DNA of 47,627 nt from Microbacterium aerolatum (GCF_007988825.1 NZ_BJUW01000020.1:1-47627), one strand, 5' to 3'. Positions 7,964-16,389 are shown, counted from the first letter of the stretch. Program-made: numbers and translations. Notes: a model not told the origin generated them from the sequence alone.

Positions 7964-9058
7964 TCACTCGACGGGCAGCCGCACCGTGACGATGAGCCCG
8001 CCGCCGCTGCGCGGCTCCAGCTCGAGCGTTCCGCCGTGGGCCCGCGTTATCCCGTCGGCGATCGCGAGGCCGAGTCCGGCGCCCGCGTGGGCAGCGTCCT
8101 TGCTGCGGAAGCGGCCGGCACCGCGTTGGAACGGCTCGCGCAGTGTGGCCAGGAGGTGCGCAGGGATCACCTCGCCGCTGTTCTCGATGACTGCCACGGC
8201 ACCGCGCTGGGTCATCTCGGTGCGCACCTCGACGCTGCCGCCCACCGCGATGTTGTGCACGATCGCGTTGTGCACGAGGTTGACGATGAGCTGCTGGAGC
8301 AGCGCAGGGGAGCCGTCGACAGAGGCCGTCGTGCCCCGGATATCGAGTGTCACGCCCCGCCGATCGGCGAGCGGATGCAGGCTCTCCACCGCGTCTTCGG
8401 CCAGCAGCGACAGCTCAACGCGCTCGCGACTGAACGTACCGCGGTCGGCCCTGGCCAGCAGGAGCAGGGCTTCAGTCAGCGTGATCGCTCGTGCGTTGAC
8501 GTCCTGCAGACGGTCGATGAGAACGTCGACGTCGCGCTCAGGATCCTCGCGCGCGACCTCGAGCATCGCCTGCGAGATCGCCAGGGGCGTACGCAACTCG
8601 TGCGAGGCGTTCGAGGCGAAGCGCCGCTGTTCCTCGACGTGCGCCTCGAGCCGCGCGAGCATCGTGTCGAACACGTCAGCGAGGTCGCGGAACTCGTCCT
8701 TCGCGCCCGGCATGTCTACGCGATGCGAGAGCGAGCCTTCCACCGCCAGACGGGCGGCCTCATTGAGCCGGGTCAGCGGCGCCAGCATCCGGCCCGAGAG
8801 GAACCAGCCCCCGACCAGGCCGAGCGCGAGGAGGAAGACGAGCGCTGCGATCGTCGGCGGCACGAACGCGCGCACCAGGTCGGAGCGGTTGGGTACGAAG
8901 GGTCCCATGGTCCTGATCTGCCCGTCCGGCACGTAGCGCAGCAGGAAGAGCGCGACCACCGCCAGCAGCAGCACGCCCGCGACCATCAGGAATCCGGCGT
9001 AGCTCAGCGTCAGTTTGAGCCGAGCGCTCATGCCGCGGCGCCTAGCCATCGGCGGCAT
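7964..9058 (-). CDS. Two-component sensor histidine kinase (VanS-like architecture)
   Basis: This protein of up to 364 residues is the membrane sensor of a two-component system. Two transmembrane helices (around residues 16-40 and 65-90) enclose a very short extracellular loop of about 25 residues. They are followed by a HAMP region, the HisKA H-box ASHELRTPL, the N-box NLVHNAIVHN and the G-box AGLGLAI. The gene starts just inside the end of the response regulator gene on the same strand, so the two are co-expressed. ATGs at 9049 or 9031 are equally possible starts. The tiny sensor loop suggests detection within the membrane or at its surface. The divergent D,D-carboxypeptidase gene hints at a cell-wall signal. 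Confidence 0.88.
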   Translation of the reverse strand: MPPMARRRGMSARLKLTLSYAGFLMVAGVLLLAVVALFLLRYVPDGQIRTMGPFVPNRSDLVRAFVPPTIAALVFLLALGLVGGWFLSGRMLAPLTRLNEAARLAVEGSLSHRVDMPGAKDEFRDLADVFDTMLARLEAHVEEQRRFASNASHELRTPLAISQAMLEVAREDPERDVDVLIDRLQDVNARAITLTEALLLLARADRGTFSRERVELSLLAEDAVESLHPLADRRGVTLDIRGTTASVDGSPALLQQLIVNLVHNAIVHNIAVGGSVEVRTEMTQRGAVAVIENSGEVIPAHLLATLREPFQRGAGRFRSKDAAHAGAGLGLAIADGITRAHGGTLELEPRSGGGLIVTVRLPVE

Positions 9059-9716
9059 CCGTGTCTATCCGATAGCCCACACCCGGCACCGTCAGGATCA
9101 GCCAGGGCTCGCCGAGCCTCTTGCGCAGCGAAGAGACCGTGATGCGCACGGCGTTCGTGAAGGGGTCGGCGTTCTCGTCCCATGCCCGCTCGAGCAGCTC
9201 CTCGGCGCTGACCACGCCGCCCCCAGCGCTGACGAGCACCTCCAGCACGGCGAACTGCTTGCGCGTCAGCGCGACGTAGCGGTCATCGCGGTACACCTCG
9301 CGGCGGAACGGGTCGAGGCGGAGGCCGGCGACCTCGTGCACCGGAGGGCGCACGTGCGTGCGTCGCCGGTCGAGGGCGCGCAGCCGCAGCACGAGTTCGC
9401 GCATCTCGAACGGCTTGGTGAGGTAGTCGTCGGCGCCGAGTTCGAATCCCGACTCCTTGTCGTCGAGGCGGTCGGCGGCGGTGAGCATGAGGATCGGGAT
9501 GCCGCTGCCGGAGTCCACGATCCAGCGTGCGACCTCATCACCGGAAGGGCCGGGGATGTCGCGATCGAGCACGGCGAGATCGTACGAGTTGATGCTCAGC
9601 AGCTCGAGCGCGGTGTCGCCGTCACCCGCGATGTCGGCGGCGATCGCCTCGAGCCGCAGACCATCGCGCACCGCCTCCGCCAGGTACGGTTCGTCCTCGA
9701 CGATCAGCACGCGCAT
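9042..9716 (-). CDS. OmpR/VanR-family response regulator
   Basis: This 224-residue DNA-binding regulator has an N-terminal receiver domain: acidic pocket VEDE near residue 7, phosphoacceptor Asp in LAVLDRDIPG near residue 51, and the conserved Lys in YLTKPF. The C-terminal winged helix has LTRKQFAVLEVLV, NAVRITVSSLRKRLG and a final GVGYRID. It is first in a two-gene operon with the histidine kinase, whose start overlaps its 3' end. It is transcribed divergently from the VanY-like gene across a 102-bp gap that contains a small palindrome. Regulation of that carboxypeptidase is the obvious hypothesis. Confidence 0.9.
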   Translation of the reverse strand: MRVLIVEDEPYLAEAVRDGLRLEAIAADIAGDGDTALELLSINSYDLAVLDRDIPGPSGDEVARWIVDSGSGIPILMLTAADRLDDKESGFELGADDYLTKPFEMRELVLRLRALDRRRTHVRPPVHEVAGLRLDPFRREVYRDDRYVALTRKQFAVLEVLVSAGGGVVSAEELLERAWDENADPFTNAVRITVSSLRKRLGEPWLILTVPGVGYRIDTDAADG

Positions 9717-9765
9717 AAGTCTGCTTCCATGTGCTCAGATCCTACGCACCCGCGCATATCGGGAG

Positions 9766-9785
9766 CGTATGAAGAAACGCATACG
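9766..9785. promoter_or_regulatory. Candidate operator between response regulator and VanY-like gene
   Basis: CGTATG (9766-9771) and CATACG (9780-9785) form a perfect 6-bp inverted repeat with an 8-bp spacer. It sits 50 bp upstream of the response regulator start and 33 bp upstream of the carboxypeptidase start. A related GCGCATAT lies just to the left. It may be the site bound by the adjacent response regulator, though that family often prefers direct repeats. No biochemical support. Confidence 0.35.
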
Positions 9786-9818
9786 GCGTCGCAACGTCGC
9801 GCCGGGTTCGCTGGATGC

Positions 9819-10496
9819 ATGAGAACCACCCATGTGCTCGCCCCTCCGCCGACTCTGCCTGCGGACGCCCGCCGCCAGCAGCGTCGTGCCGTGGCCGCGC
9901 TCGTCGTCACCCTGATCGCGCTCGTCATAGCCCTCGTGCTCGTGGTGGCCAACGGATCCCGGTCGCTCGCAGAGATCGCCGGTGGGTCAGGGCAGCCTGT
10001 CGTGTTCGACCCCATCGGCGATTCGGGCTCCGTCCTCACCTCCGAGCACGGTTACATCGCCGAGGGCGAAGGGCTGTCCGTGTTCGAGGACCAGGCGCCG
10101 GCCGTGACCCGATTGAACCCCGCGCTCCTCGACGCACTGCGCCGGGCGGCCACGGATGCCGAGGCGGGCGGTGTCGAGTTCGACGTCAACAGCGGCTGGC
10201 GATCGCCGGAGTATCAGAGCTTCCTGCTGCGCGCAGCGGTCGATGACTACGGCTCGGAGGAGGAGGCGGCGCGCTGGGTCGCGACGGCGCAGACCTCAGC
10301 GCACGTGTCGGGGGAGGCCGTCGACATCGGTCCGCTCACGGCGACCGACTGGCTCGCGCAGCACGGCGCGCAGTACGGGCTGTGCCAGATCTACGGCAAC
10401 GAGTCGTGGCACTACGAACTGCGACCGGATGCTGTCGCCTCAGGCTGCCCGCCGGCGTACTCCGATCCGACCGAAGACCCGCGGATGCACGGCTGA
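9819..10496 (+). CDS. VanY-type D-alanyl-D-alanine carboxypeptidase (M15B), membrane anchored
   Basis: This 225-residue protein has one N-terminal transmembrane anchor (about residues 23-45) and an extracellular M15B peptidase domain that would trim the terminal D-Ala from peptidoglycan precursors. Zinc ligands and catalytic residues are visible: SAHVSGEAVDI with His162 and Asp169, then SWHYEL with His198. The substrate-binding stretch VNSGWRSPEYQ is also typical. The start at 9819 is chosen because the helix follows soon after; the frame upstream overlaps the regulator gene. It is divergent from a VanR/VanS-like pair, an arrangement that recalls glycopeptide-responsive wall remodelling. No vanH, vanA or vanX is nearby, so a resistance role is not shown. 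Confidence 0.85.
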   Translation: MRTTHVLAPPPTLPADARRQQRRAVAALVVTLIALVIALVLVVANGSRSLAEIAGGSGQPVVFDPIGDSGSVLTSEHGYIAEGEGLSVFEDQAPAVTRLNPALLDALRRAATDAEAGGVEFDVNSGWRSPEYQSFLLRAAVDDYGSEEEAARWVATAQTSAHVSGEAVDIGPLTATDWLAQHGAQYGLCQIYGNESWHYELRPDAVASGCPPAYSDPTEDPRMHG

Positions 10497-10562
10497 ACGC
10501 GGTCTGGAGCCGGACCGACGCTCGGGGTTGCCCGATGACGCGAGGCGGGCGAGCATGGCGGG

Positions 10563-11135
10563 ATGGACGATGCCCCGACATCAGCGGAGACGATCACGTG
10601 GCGACCGGTCGTCGAGGCCGACTTCCCGCTGCTCTCGGACTGGCTGTCGCGGCCGCACGTGCACCGGTACTGGCATCACGACTTCACTCCCGACGGGGTG
10701 GCTCGCGATTTCGGACCGGGCACCCGCGGCGACGAGGCCGGGGAGGATCTGCTCGTGTCGGTGGACGGGATTCCCGAAGCCCTCGTGCAGCGCTCGCGCA
10801 TAGAGGACTACGCGGAGGACTTCCGTGAGCTCAGCGCGATCGTCGATGTGCCGTCCGGCGCGGTCACGATCGACTACTTCGTCGCGGACTCCGCCCGGAC
10901 GGGGCGCGGTCTGGGGACGGCGATCATCCGTGCGATCATCGCGGACACGTGGTCGAGCTACCCCGACTGCCCGGCCGTCATCGTGCCAGTGGTGGCGGGG
11001 AACACGGGGTCGTGGCGTGCGCTCGAGAAATCCGGTTTCCGCCGCATCGGCGAAGGCGACATGGAGCCGGAGAATCCTCTCGATGCTCCACTCCACTTCG
11101 TCTCGCGGATCGACCGGCCGCGATCGAGCGCCTAG
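10563..11135 (+). CDS. GNAT-family N-acetyltransferase (AAC(6')-like)
   Basis: This 190-residue protein is a GNAT acyltransferase. The N-terminal segment WRPVVEADFPLLSDWLSRPHVHRYW resembles the aminoglycoside 6'-acetyltransferase/siderophore-acetylase group in which a short W.....P.V..W pattern precedes the fold. The acetyl-CoA loop is RTGRGLGTAIIRAI, and NTGSWRALEKSGF is the usual final helix-strand pair. Its stop codon interlocks with that of the convergent helicase gene in a shared CTAG. The substrate is unknown. Drug resistance should not be assumed, since many environmental homologues acetylate other amines. Confidence 0.82.
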   Translation: MDDAPTSAETITWRPVVEADFPLLSDWLSRPHVHRYWHHDFTPDGVARDFGPGTRGDEAGEDLLVSVDGIPEALVQRSRIEDYAEDFRELSAIVDVPSGAVTIDYFVADSARTGRGLGTAIIRAIIADTWSSYPDCPAVIVPVVAGNTGSWRALEKSGFRRIGEGDMEPENPLDAPLHFVSRIDRPRSSA

Positions 11136-13657
11136 AGCCGGTCCACCGCGGTCACTGTCACGACCGCTTCGCCTGCTTCATCGGATGCCGCGAGATCCAC
11201 GGTCGCGGAGATGCCCCAGTCGTGATCCCCGGCCGGGTCGTCGAAGATCTGACGCGCGGTCCACTGGGACGCCCCTTCGGTCAGCAGAAGCAGCTTCGCG
11301 CTGCGGGCATCCGGACCGGTGAGGATCTCGTCGTGCTCGGCGAAATACGCGTCGAGGGCGTCGTTCCAGCCGTCCGCTCCCAACGACGGGTCGAGCTCGG
11401 CGAGAGCATCCACATCCTCCAGCGCGGCGAGCTGCACTCGGCGGAACAGCTCGTTGCGCACCAGCGTGCGGAAGGCGTGCACGTTCGAGGTGAGCCGCTT
11501 CGGCGCGGGTGGGACGATCGGCTCGTCGACGTGATCCGCAGCCTTCAGAGCCGCTAGGTCGACCATCCCGTTGTCGGTGCCGGAGCGAAGCTCTTCCCAC
11601 TCATCCAGGAGCGAAGAATCGACCTGCCGGACGAGTTCGCCGAGCCACTCGATGAGGTCGCGCAGGTCTTCGTTCTTCAGCTCCTCGGGGATCGTCTGCG
11701 ACGCGGCGCGGTACGCGTCGGAGAGGTATCGCAGCACCACGCCCTCGGATCGGGCGATCTTGTAGTACGCGACATATTCCCCGAACGACATGGCACGCTC
11801 GTACATGTCGCGGACGACGGATTTCGGATGCAGCTCGAAGTCGCGGATCCACGGCTGCGCTGAGCTGTACGTCTCGAACGCCTGCTCGAGCAGCTCCTCC
11901 AGGGGCTTCGGATAGGTGATCTGCTCAAGCAGCTCCATCCGCTCCTCGTACTCGATTCCCTCACGCTTCATCTCGGCGACCGCATCGCCGCGCGCGAGGA
12001 ACTCCTGCTGGCTCAACACCGCGCGCGGGTCGTCCAGCGTCGACTCGACGATCGAGATCATGTCCAGCGCATAGGTGGCAGCATCCGGATCGAGCAACTC
12101 GAACGCGGCCAGCGCGAACGGCGACAGAGGCTGGTTCAGGGCGAAGTTCGGCTGCAGATCGACCGTGAGACGGATGCCGTCGGGGCCGTCCTCGACGATG
12201 CCGGATTCCCTCAGCGTGCGGTAGATCCCGAGCGCGCGCAGCGCGAGGAGGCGCTGCCTGGCACGCGGCTCGTGATTGTCGTATACCAGCGCGCGCATAC
12301 TTCCGAACACGTCGCCGCCTCGGCCGATGACGTTGAGCATCATGGCGCTCGTGATCTGCATGTGCGAGGTCAGCGTCTCGGGCTCGGCGTCCACGAGCTT
12401 GCGGAACGAGGGCTCGCCCCACGACACGAAACCGTCCGGCGCCTTCTTGCGGATCAGCTTCCGCTTCTTCTTCGGGTCGTCCCCGGCCTTCTTGATCGCC
12501 GCGGCGTTCTCGGACTCGTGCTCCGGCGCCTGCGCGACGACGGTCCCGGCAGTGTCGTATCCGGCTCGGCCCGCGCGGCCGGCGATCTGGTGGAACTCGC
12601 GCGCGTTCAGCTGTCGCATCCGCGTGCCGTCGAACTTCGTGAGCGCCGTCAACAGCACCGTGCGGATCGGCACGTTGATCCCGACGCCGAGTGTGTCGGT
12701 GCCGCAGATGACGCGCAGCAGTCCGCGCTGGGCGAGCTGTTCGACGAGCCTCCGGTACTTCGGCAGCATCCCAGCGTGGTGCACGCCGATGCCCGCCCGC
12801 AGGAACCTCGAGAGCGTCTTGCCGAACGCCGTCGTGAAGCGGAACTCGCCGATGAGCACCGCGATCTCGTCGCGCTGCTCGCGCGTCGCGGTCTTCGTGC
12901 TCGACAGCGCCTGGGCACGCTCCATCGCGGCGGCCTGCGAGAAGTGCACGACGTAGATCGGGGCCTGCCCGGTGCTCAGGAGCTCCTCGATCGTCTCGTG
13001 GATCGGTGTGAGCTCGTAGTAGAAGTGCAGTGGCACCGGCCGCTCGACACCGGTCACCACGGCGGTCTCGCGCGAGGTGCGGCGGGTCAGATCCTCCGCC
13101 AGGTCGGTGACATCCCCGAGCGTGGCCGACATCAGTACGAACTGCGCCTGCGGCAGCGTCAGCAGCGGAACCTGCCACGCCCACCCGCGATCGGGATCGG
13201 CGTAGAAGTGGAACTCGTCCATCACGACCTGCCCGACCTCGGCATCCGGCCCCTGCCGCAGGGCGATGTTCGCGAGGATCTCCGCCGTGCAGCAGATGAT
13301 CGGAGCATCGGCGTTGACCGACGAATCCCCGGTGACCATGCCGACGTTGTCCGGACCGAAGATGTCGACCAGCGCGAAGAACTTCTCGCTCACGAGCGCC
13401 TTGATCGGCGCCGTGTAGTAGCTGCGGCGACCCTCGACGAGCGCGGCGAAGTGCGCCCCGATCGCCACGAGCGACTTCCCTGTTCCGGTGGGGGTCGAGA
13501 GGATCAGGTTGTTGCCCGAGACGATCTCGATGACCGCCTCGTCCTGGGCGGGGTACAGCTGGATGCCGGTCGACTCGGCCCATTCCACGAACGCGGTGTA
13601 GACGGCATCCGCATCGGAGCCGTCGGGAAGGATGGCCGGGTCGAGAAGCGAAGGCAT
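11132..13657 (-). CDS. DEAD/DEAH-box helicase with DUF3516 C-terminal region
   Basis: This 841-residue superfamily-2 helicase carries motif I TPTGTGKS (near residue 53), motif II DEFH, motif III SAT, and motif VI HQIAGRAGRAGYD. It belongs to the Ski2-like actinobacterial proteins with a C-terminal DUF3516 region rich in acidic helices. A Lys-rich patch (KKKRKLIRKK) lies between the helicase core and that region. The ATG at 13657 gives a start just before the conserved AILPDG region. The frame stays open through the neighbouring deoD gene, but that part is a shadow of deoD. RNA remodelling or decay is the likely role by analogy. It is downstream of deoD on the same strand with a 23-bp gap. Confidence 0.88.
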   Translation of the reverse strand: MPSLLDPAILPDGSDADAVYTAFVEWAESTGIQLYPAQDEAVIEIVSGNNLILSTPTGTGKSLVAIGAHFAALVEGRRSYYTAPIKALVSEKFFALVDIFGPDNVGMVTGDSSVNADAPIICCTAEILANIALRQGPDAEVGQVVMDEFHFYADPDRGWAWQVPLLTLPQAQFVLMSATLGDVTDLAEDLTRRTSRETAVVTGVERPVPLHFYYELTPIHETIEELLSTGQAPIYVVHFSQAAAMERAQALSSTKTATREQRDEIAVLIGEFRFTTAFGKTLSRFLRAGIGVHHAGMLPKYRRLVEQLAQRGLLRVICGTDTLGVGINVPIRTVLLTALTKFDGTRMRQLNAREFHQIAGRAGRAGYDTAGTVVAQAPEHESENAAAIKKAGDDPKKKRKLIRKKAPDGFVSWGEPSFRKLVDAEPETLTSHMQITSAMMLNVIGRGGDVFGSMRALVYDNHEPRARQRLLALRALGIYRTLRESGIVEDGPDGIRLTVDLQPNFALNQPLSPFALAAFELLDPDAATYALDMISIVESTLDDPRAVLSQQEFLARGDAVAEMKREGIEYEERMELLEQITYPKPLEELLEQAFETYSSAQPWIRDFELHPKSVVRDMYERAMSFGEYVAYYKIARSEGVVLRYLSDAYRAASQTIPEELKNEDLRDLIEWLGELVRQVDSSLLDEWEELRSGTDNGMVDLAALKAADHVDEPIVPPAPKRLTSNVHAFRTLVRNELFRRVQLAALEDVDALAELDPSLGADGWNDALDAYFAEHDEILTGPDARSAKLLLLTEGASQWTARQIFDDPAGDHDWGISATVDLAASDEAGEAVVTVTAVDRL

Positions 13658-13680
13658 GATCCTTCGATCATCCCCCACGT

Positions 13681-14391
13681 TCAGGCCGTGGCTGCCCGCA
13701 GGGCGATCTCGATCATCTCGCCGAACGTCTGCTCGCGTTCCTGTGCCGTCGTCTGCTCGCCTGTGATGAGGTGGTCGGAGACGGTGCAGATGCCGAGGGC
13801 GCGGCGCCCGTAGTACGCCGCGAGGGTGTACAGGCCGCTGGTCTCCATCTCGACCGCGAGGGCGCCGTGCCTGACCAGCGGCTCTGTCAGCTCGGGCCTC
13901 GTGCTGTAGAACTGGTCGCTCGAGAACAGCAGTCCGACGTGCACCGCCGACGACAGGGACAGCGACTCGCTCGCCTCCACCGCCGCACGAAGCAGCGAGA
14001 AATCGGCCACAGGAGCGTAGTCCTGGCCGTGGAACCGCACGCGGTTGATGCCGGAATCGGTGCACGCGCCGTTCGCGATGATGATGTCGCGCATCCCGAC
14101 CTTCTCGGTCAGCGCACCGCAGGATCCGACGCGCACGACCGTCTGCACGTCGTACTCGTCGAACAGCTCGTTGGCGTAGATCGCCATGGAGGGCTGGCCC
14201 ATGCCTGATCCCTGGACGGAGATGCGATGGCCCTGCCAGGTGCCGGTGAATCCCAGCATCCCTCGCGTCTCGGAGTACAACTCGGCATCCTCGAGGAATG
14301 TCTCGGCGATCCACTTCGCCCGGAGCGGGTCGCCGGGGAACAGGACGATGGGAGCGATCTGGCCGGGTTCGGCGGCGATGTGCGTGCTCAT
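13681..14391 (-). CDS. deoD: Purine-nucleoside phosphorylase, DeoD type
   Basis: This 236-residue enzyme cleaves purine nucleosides with phosphate to base plus ribose-1-phosphate in the salvage pathway. The length is right for the hexameric DeoD class. Recognisable features are LFPGDPLRAKWIAETFL (phosphate site), GSGMGQPSMAIYANEL, VRVGSCGAL, SSDQFYS, VEMETSGLY (nucleoside site) and ICTVSDHLITGE. The Asp in SDH is the conserved acid that protonates N7. It sits between the helicase gene downstream and the DNA-alkylation-repair gene upstream, all on the minus strand with short gaps, so the three may be one transcript. Confidence 0.95.
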   Translation of the reverse strand: MSTHIAAEPGQIAPIVLFPGDPLRAKWIAETFLEDAELYSETRGMLGFTGTWQGHRISVQGSGMGQPSMAIYANELFDEYDVQTVVRVGSCGALTEKVGMRDIIIANGACTDSGINRVRFHGQDYAPVADFSLLRAAVEASESLSLSSAVHVGLLFSSDQFYSTRPELTEPLVRHGALAVEMETSGLYTLAAYYGRRALGICTVSDHLITGEQTTAQEREQTFGEMIEIALRAATA

Positions 14392-14415
14392 GCGGTCAGG
14401 GTATCGGGGGCGCGG

Positions 14416-15087
14416 TCAGCCCTCGCGGCGCTTCGACATCTCGGTGATCCAGATCGGTGCGAACGGCGAGATGCACCCGGGAGCGGTCGGGTAGTCGGCG
14501 AGCACCTGCAGTGCGTCGCCGATCGCGAGCGCCCGCGGCCGCAGGTCGGGATTGTGGATGCCGATGTTCGCGAGCGTCTCGTTCATCGCCCACTGCGGAC
14601 GCTTCGGCGCATCCTTCATGTCGCGCTCGATCAGGTCGAGCAGCTGCTCGAGGTCGAGGCCGTCGGGCTTCTTCACGACGCGCTCGGAGGTCAGCGACCA
14701 GGCCGCTGCCGCCACCGTCGGATCGGCGTCGCCGAACCACCGCAGCCGCATCTCCTCGGCCAGCGGAGACTTCTTGGCGATGTAGCTGACGAACCACTCG
14801 TTGACCTTCGGCGGCCGGGTGTCGCGCAGCATCGCATCCAGCTCGTCCGCGGTGAACTCGCGCGGCTTGCAGATCAGCAGTGCCAGCAGACGCGGTGCTG
14901 TCTCGCCCGTCTCCCACAGCTCCTTCGCGAGGGCGTGGTCCGTCTTGACCTTCTTCGCGAGCGCCCGCATCTTCGACAGGTTGATGCCGTGGTCATCGCC
15001 GCGCTTCTCGTTCGCGGCGCGCATCTTCGGATCATCGAGGGCCGCCAGTTCGGCGAGCACCTCGTGGACGGTCATCGTGGCGGGCAT
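14416..15087 (-). CDS. DNA alkylation repair protein (AlkD-like HEAT fold)
   Basis: This 223-residue protein is almost wholly helical and matches the DNA-alkylation-repair (AlkD-like, HEAT-repeat) family, whose members excise or bind cationic alkylated bases. Markers are GVNLSKMRALAKK-like sequence (here HGINLSKMRALAKKVK), the following helix HALAKELWETGETAPRLLAL, and PQWAMNETLANIGIHNPDLR near residue 175. The ATG at 15087 gives the start MPATMTVHEV. A second ATG at 15075 is possible, and an open frame further upstream looks non-coding. The gene ends 24 bp before deoD. The exact lesion repaired cannot be read from the sequence. Confidence 0.82.
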   Translation of the reverse strand: MPATMTVHEVLAELAALDDPKMRAANEKRGDDHGINLSKMRALAKKVKTDHALAKELWETGETAPRLLALLICKPREFTADELDAMLRDTRPPKVNEWFVSYIAKKSPLAEEMRLRWFGDADPTVAAAAWSLTSERVVKKPDGLDLEQLLDLIERDMKDAPKRPQWAMNETLANIGIHNPDLRPRALAIGDALQVLADYPTAPGCISPFAPIWITEMSKRREG

Positions 15088-15113
15088 GGCTCCAGCGTAC
15101 GAGCTTCCCACCC

Positions 15114-15180
15114 CGAGAATTGCGCTGCAGGTCGACCACTCTGCTGGCAGCACGAGTTTGGTGCGTCAGAGCAATTCTCG
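15114..15180. repeat. Long-armed inverted repeat in intergenic DNA
   Basis: CGAGAATTGC (15114-15123) and GCAATTCTCG (15171-15180) form a perfect 10-bp inverted repeat enclosing 47 bp. The enclosed segment has its own GCTG/CAGC complementarity and a GTCGAC palindrome. It lies between two minus-strand genes, upstream of the alkylation-repair gene. It could be a leader structure, a terminator for the FUSC gene, or a small dispersed repeat. Confidence 0.45.
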
Positions 15181-15193
15181 CGGTGAGTGCGCT

Positions 15194-16228
15194 TCACTCG
15201 TCCCCGACGAGCTCCCCGCGGATCCGGCGCAGGTCCTCCATGAGCGACCCGATCAGGATCCAGTGACCGGATGCGGGCGGCTTCACCTGCAGCGGAGCGG
15301 TCAGAGCAGGGATGGCCGAAGTCTCCGCCGAGGGCTCGGGTGCGATGTCGGCCACCTGCACCGCGAGTCGCACATCGTGCCCCGCGCGGCGCAGCTGCTC
15401 GGCGATCGCGTGCACGGTCGGCTCGTCGGCGAGCGTGTCGTCGTAGTGGTCGAAGAACGCCCGAGTCATCCCGATCACCTGCGTGACGATCGGCGACAGC
15501 CTGTCGAACAGTGCGCGCATCTCGGCGACCTCACCCTTGGCCGACCGGCGCGGGTTGAGAGTGAGCGATTCCTCGCCGGCGGCGATGGATGCCTCGGCCG
15601 ACGCCTGCATCGGACGCAGCAGCCGCGCCTCGAGCATGAGTTCGTGCAGCTGCGCCGGCTGCTGCGTGCTGAGCAGCGCGGCGGCCAGCCGGTCCAGGCT
15701 CGCCGCGAGCTCGGTTCCCAGCAGTCCGAGGTCGCGGCGCGCCGGAGCCGTGAGCACCGGCGGCACGACGAGTGCATTCACGACGAGCGCGAAGGCGACG
15801 CCGATGAGCGTCTCGAGGATCCGGTTGACGGCGTAGTCCGGATCCGACGACCCCAGCGCCAGCACGAGCATGGCCGAGATCGCGACCTGGTTCCCCGTTC
15901 CCGTCGATGCGCGGAACGTCCACGCGACCAGCATCGCCACGACGATGGCGAGCAGCACGACCCAGCTCTGCGGCCCGAGCAGCAGGCTCAGGAGCACGGC
16001 GATGACGACGCCGACGATCACGCCGATGCTGCGCTCGAGCGCCTTGGCGAATGACTGGTTCACGCTCGGCTGCACGACCAGCAGCGCCGCGATCGCGGCG
16101 AACACCGGCAGCGGTCCCGGAATCAGCCAGCCGGCGAGCAGCCAGGCGCCGAGCGTGGCAACGGCCGACTTCACGAGCTGCAGCAGCGGAGAGCGCTTCG
16201 TACTCCGCAATGCCGCCGTCACTCGCAT
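15194..16228 (-). CDS. FUSC/aromatic acid exporter-type membrane protein
   Basis: This 344-residue protein has an N-terminal half with about five or six transmembrane helices. Examples are VKSAVATLGAWLLAGWLI, VFAAIAALLVVQPS, IGVIVGVVIAVLLSLLL and WVVLLAIVVAMLVAW. The C-terminal half is soluble and helical. The motif PVFAAIAALLVVQPSVNQSFAKALERSIG is typical of FUSC and aromatic-acid-exporter (ArAE) proteins, which move aromatic acids or similar compounds outwards. It is divergent from the iron-siderophore operon. The first iron box is only 61 bp from its start, so iron could also affect this gene. The exported substrate is unknown. Confidence 0.8.
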   Translation of the reverse strand: MRVTAALRSTKRSPLLQLVKSAVATLGAWLLAGWLIPGPLPVFAAIAALLVVQPSVNQSFAKALERSIGVIVGVVIAVLLSLLLGPQSWVVLLAIVVAMLVAWTFRASTGTGNQVAISAMLVLALGSSDPDYAVNRILETLIGVAFALVVNALVVPPVLTAPARRDLGLLGTELAASLDRLAAALLSTQQPAQLHELMLEARLLRPMQASAEASIAAGEESLTLNPRRSAKGEVAEMRALFDRLSPIVTQVIGMTRAFFDHYDDTLADEPTVHAIAEQLRRAGHDVRLAVQVADIAPEPSAETSAIPALTAPLQVKPPASGHWILIGSLMEDLRRIRGELVGDE

Positions 16229-16288
16229 GGCACCACGTTAGCCCGGGCCGGTGGTCCGTCCGTTCGTATCGGAGCTGTAACGAGCAAC

Positions 16289-16307
16289 TGAGGTCACCCT
16301 AACCCCG
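16289..16307 (+). promoter_or_regulatory. Weaker IdeR/DtxR-type iron box (upstream copy)
   Basis: TGAGGTCACCCTAACCCCG matches the 19-bp DtxR/IdeR consensus at 12 positions, including the core AGGT.A..CTAACC. It lies 26 bp upstream of a better box and between the divergent FUSC and siderophore-binding-protein genes. It may be a second, lower-affinity dimer site. Confidence 0.5.
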
Positions 16308-16314
16308 TGTTACA

Positions 16315-16333
16315 TTAGGCCAGGCTTACCAAA
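16315..16333 (+). promoter_or_regulatory. IdeR/DtxR-type iron box controlling the siderophore operon
   Basis: TTAGGCCAGGCTTACCAAA matches the DtxR/IdeR consensus TTAGGTTAGGCTAACCTAA at 15 of 19 positions. It lies 57 bp upstream of the GTG start of the siderophore-binding protein. A possible -10 TTACAT (16310-16315) touches its left edge. Iron-loaded IdeR would therefore block transcription, giving expression only in iron starvation. Confidence 0.8.
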
Positions 16334-16389
16334 GCGCCCCGGCCTTCTCGGCCATCACCCGAACACCCACCTCATCGAAGGGAACGCCC

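Noticed and set aside
9042..11135. Full glycopeptide-resistance (van) cluster
   Set aside because: Only regulator, sensor and VanY-like genes are present; vanH, vanA and vanX are absent.
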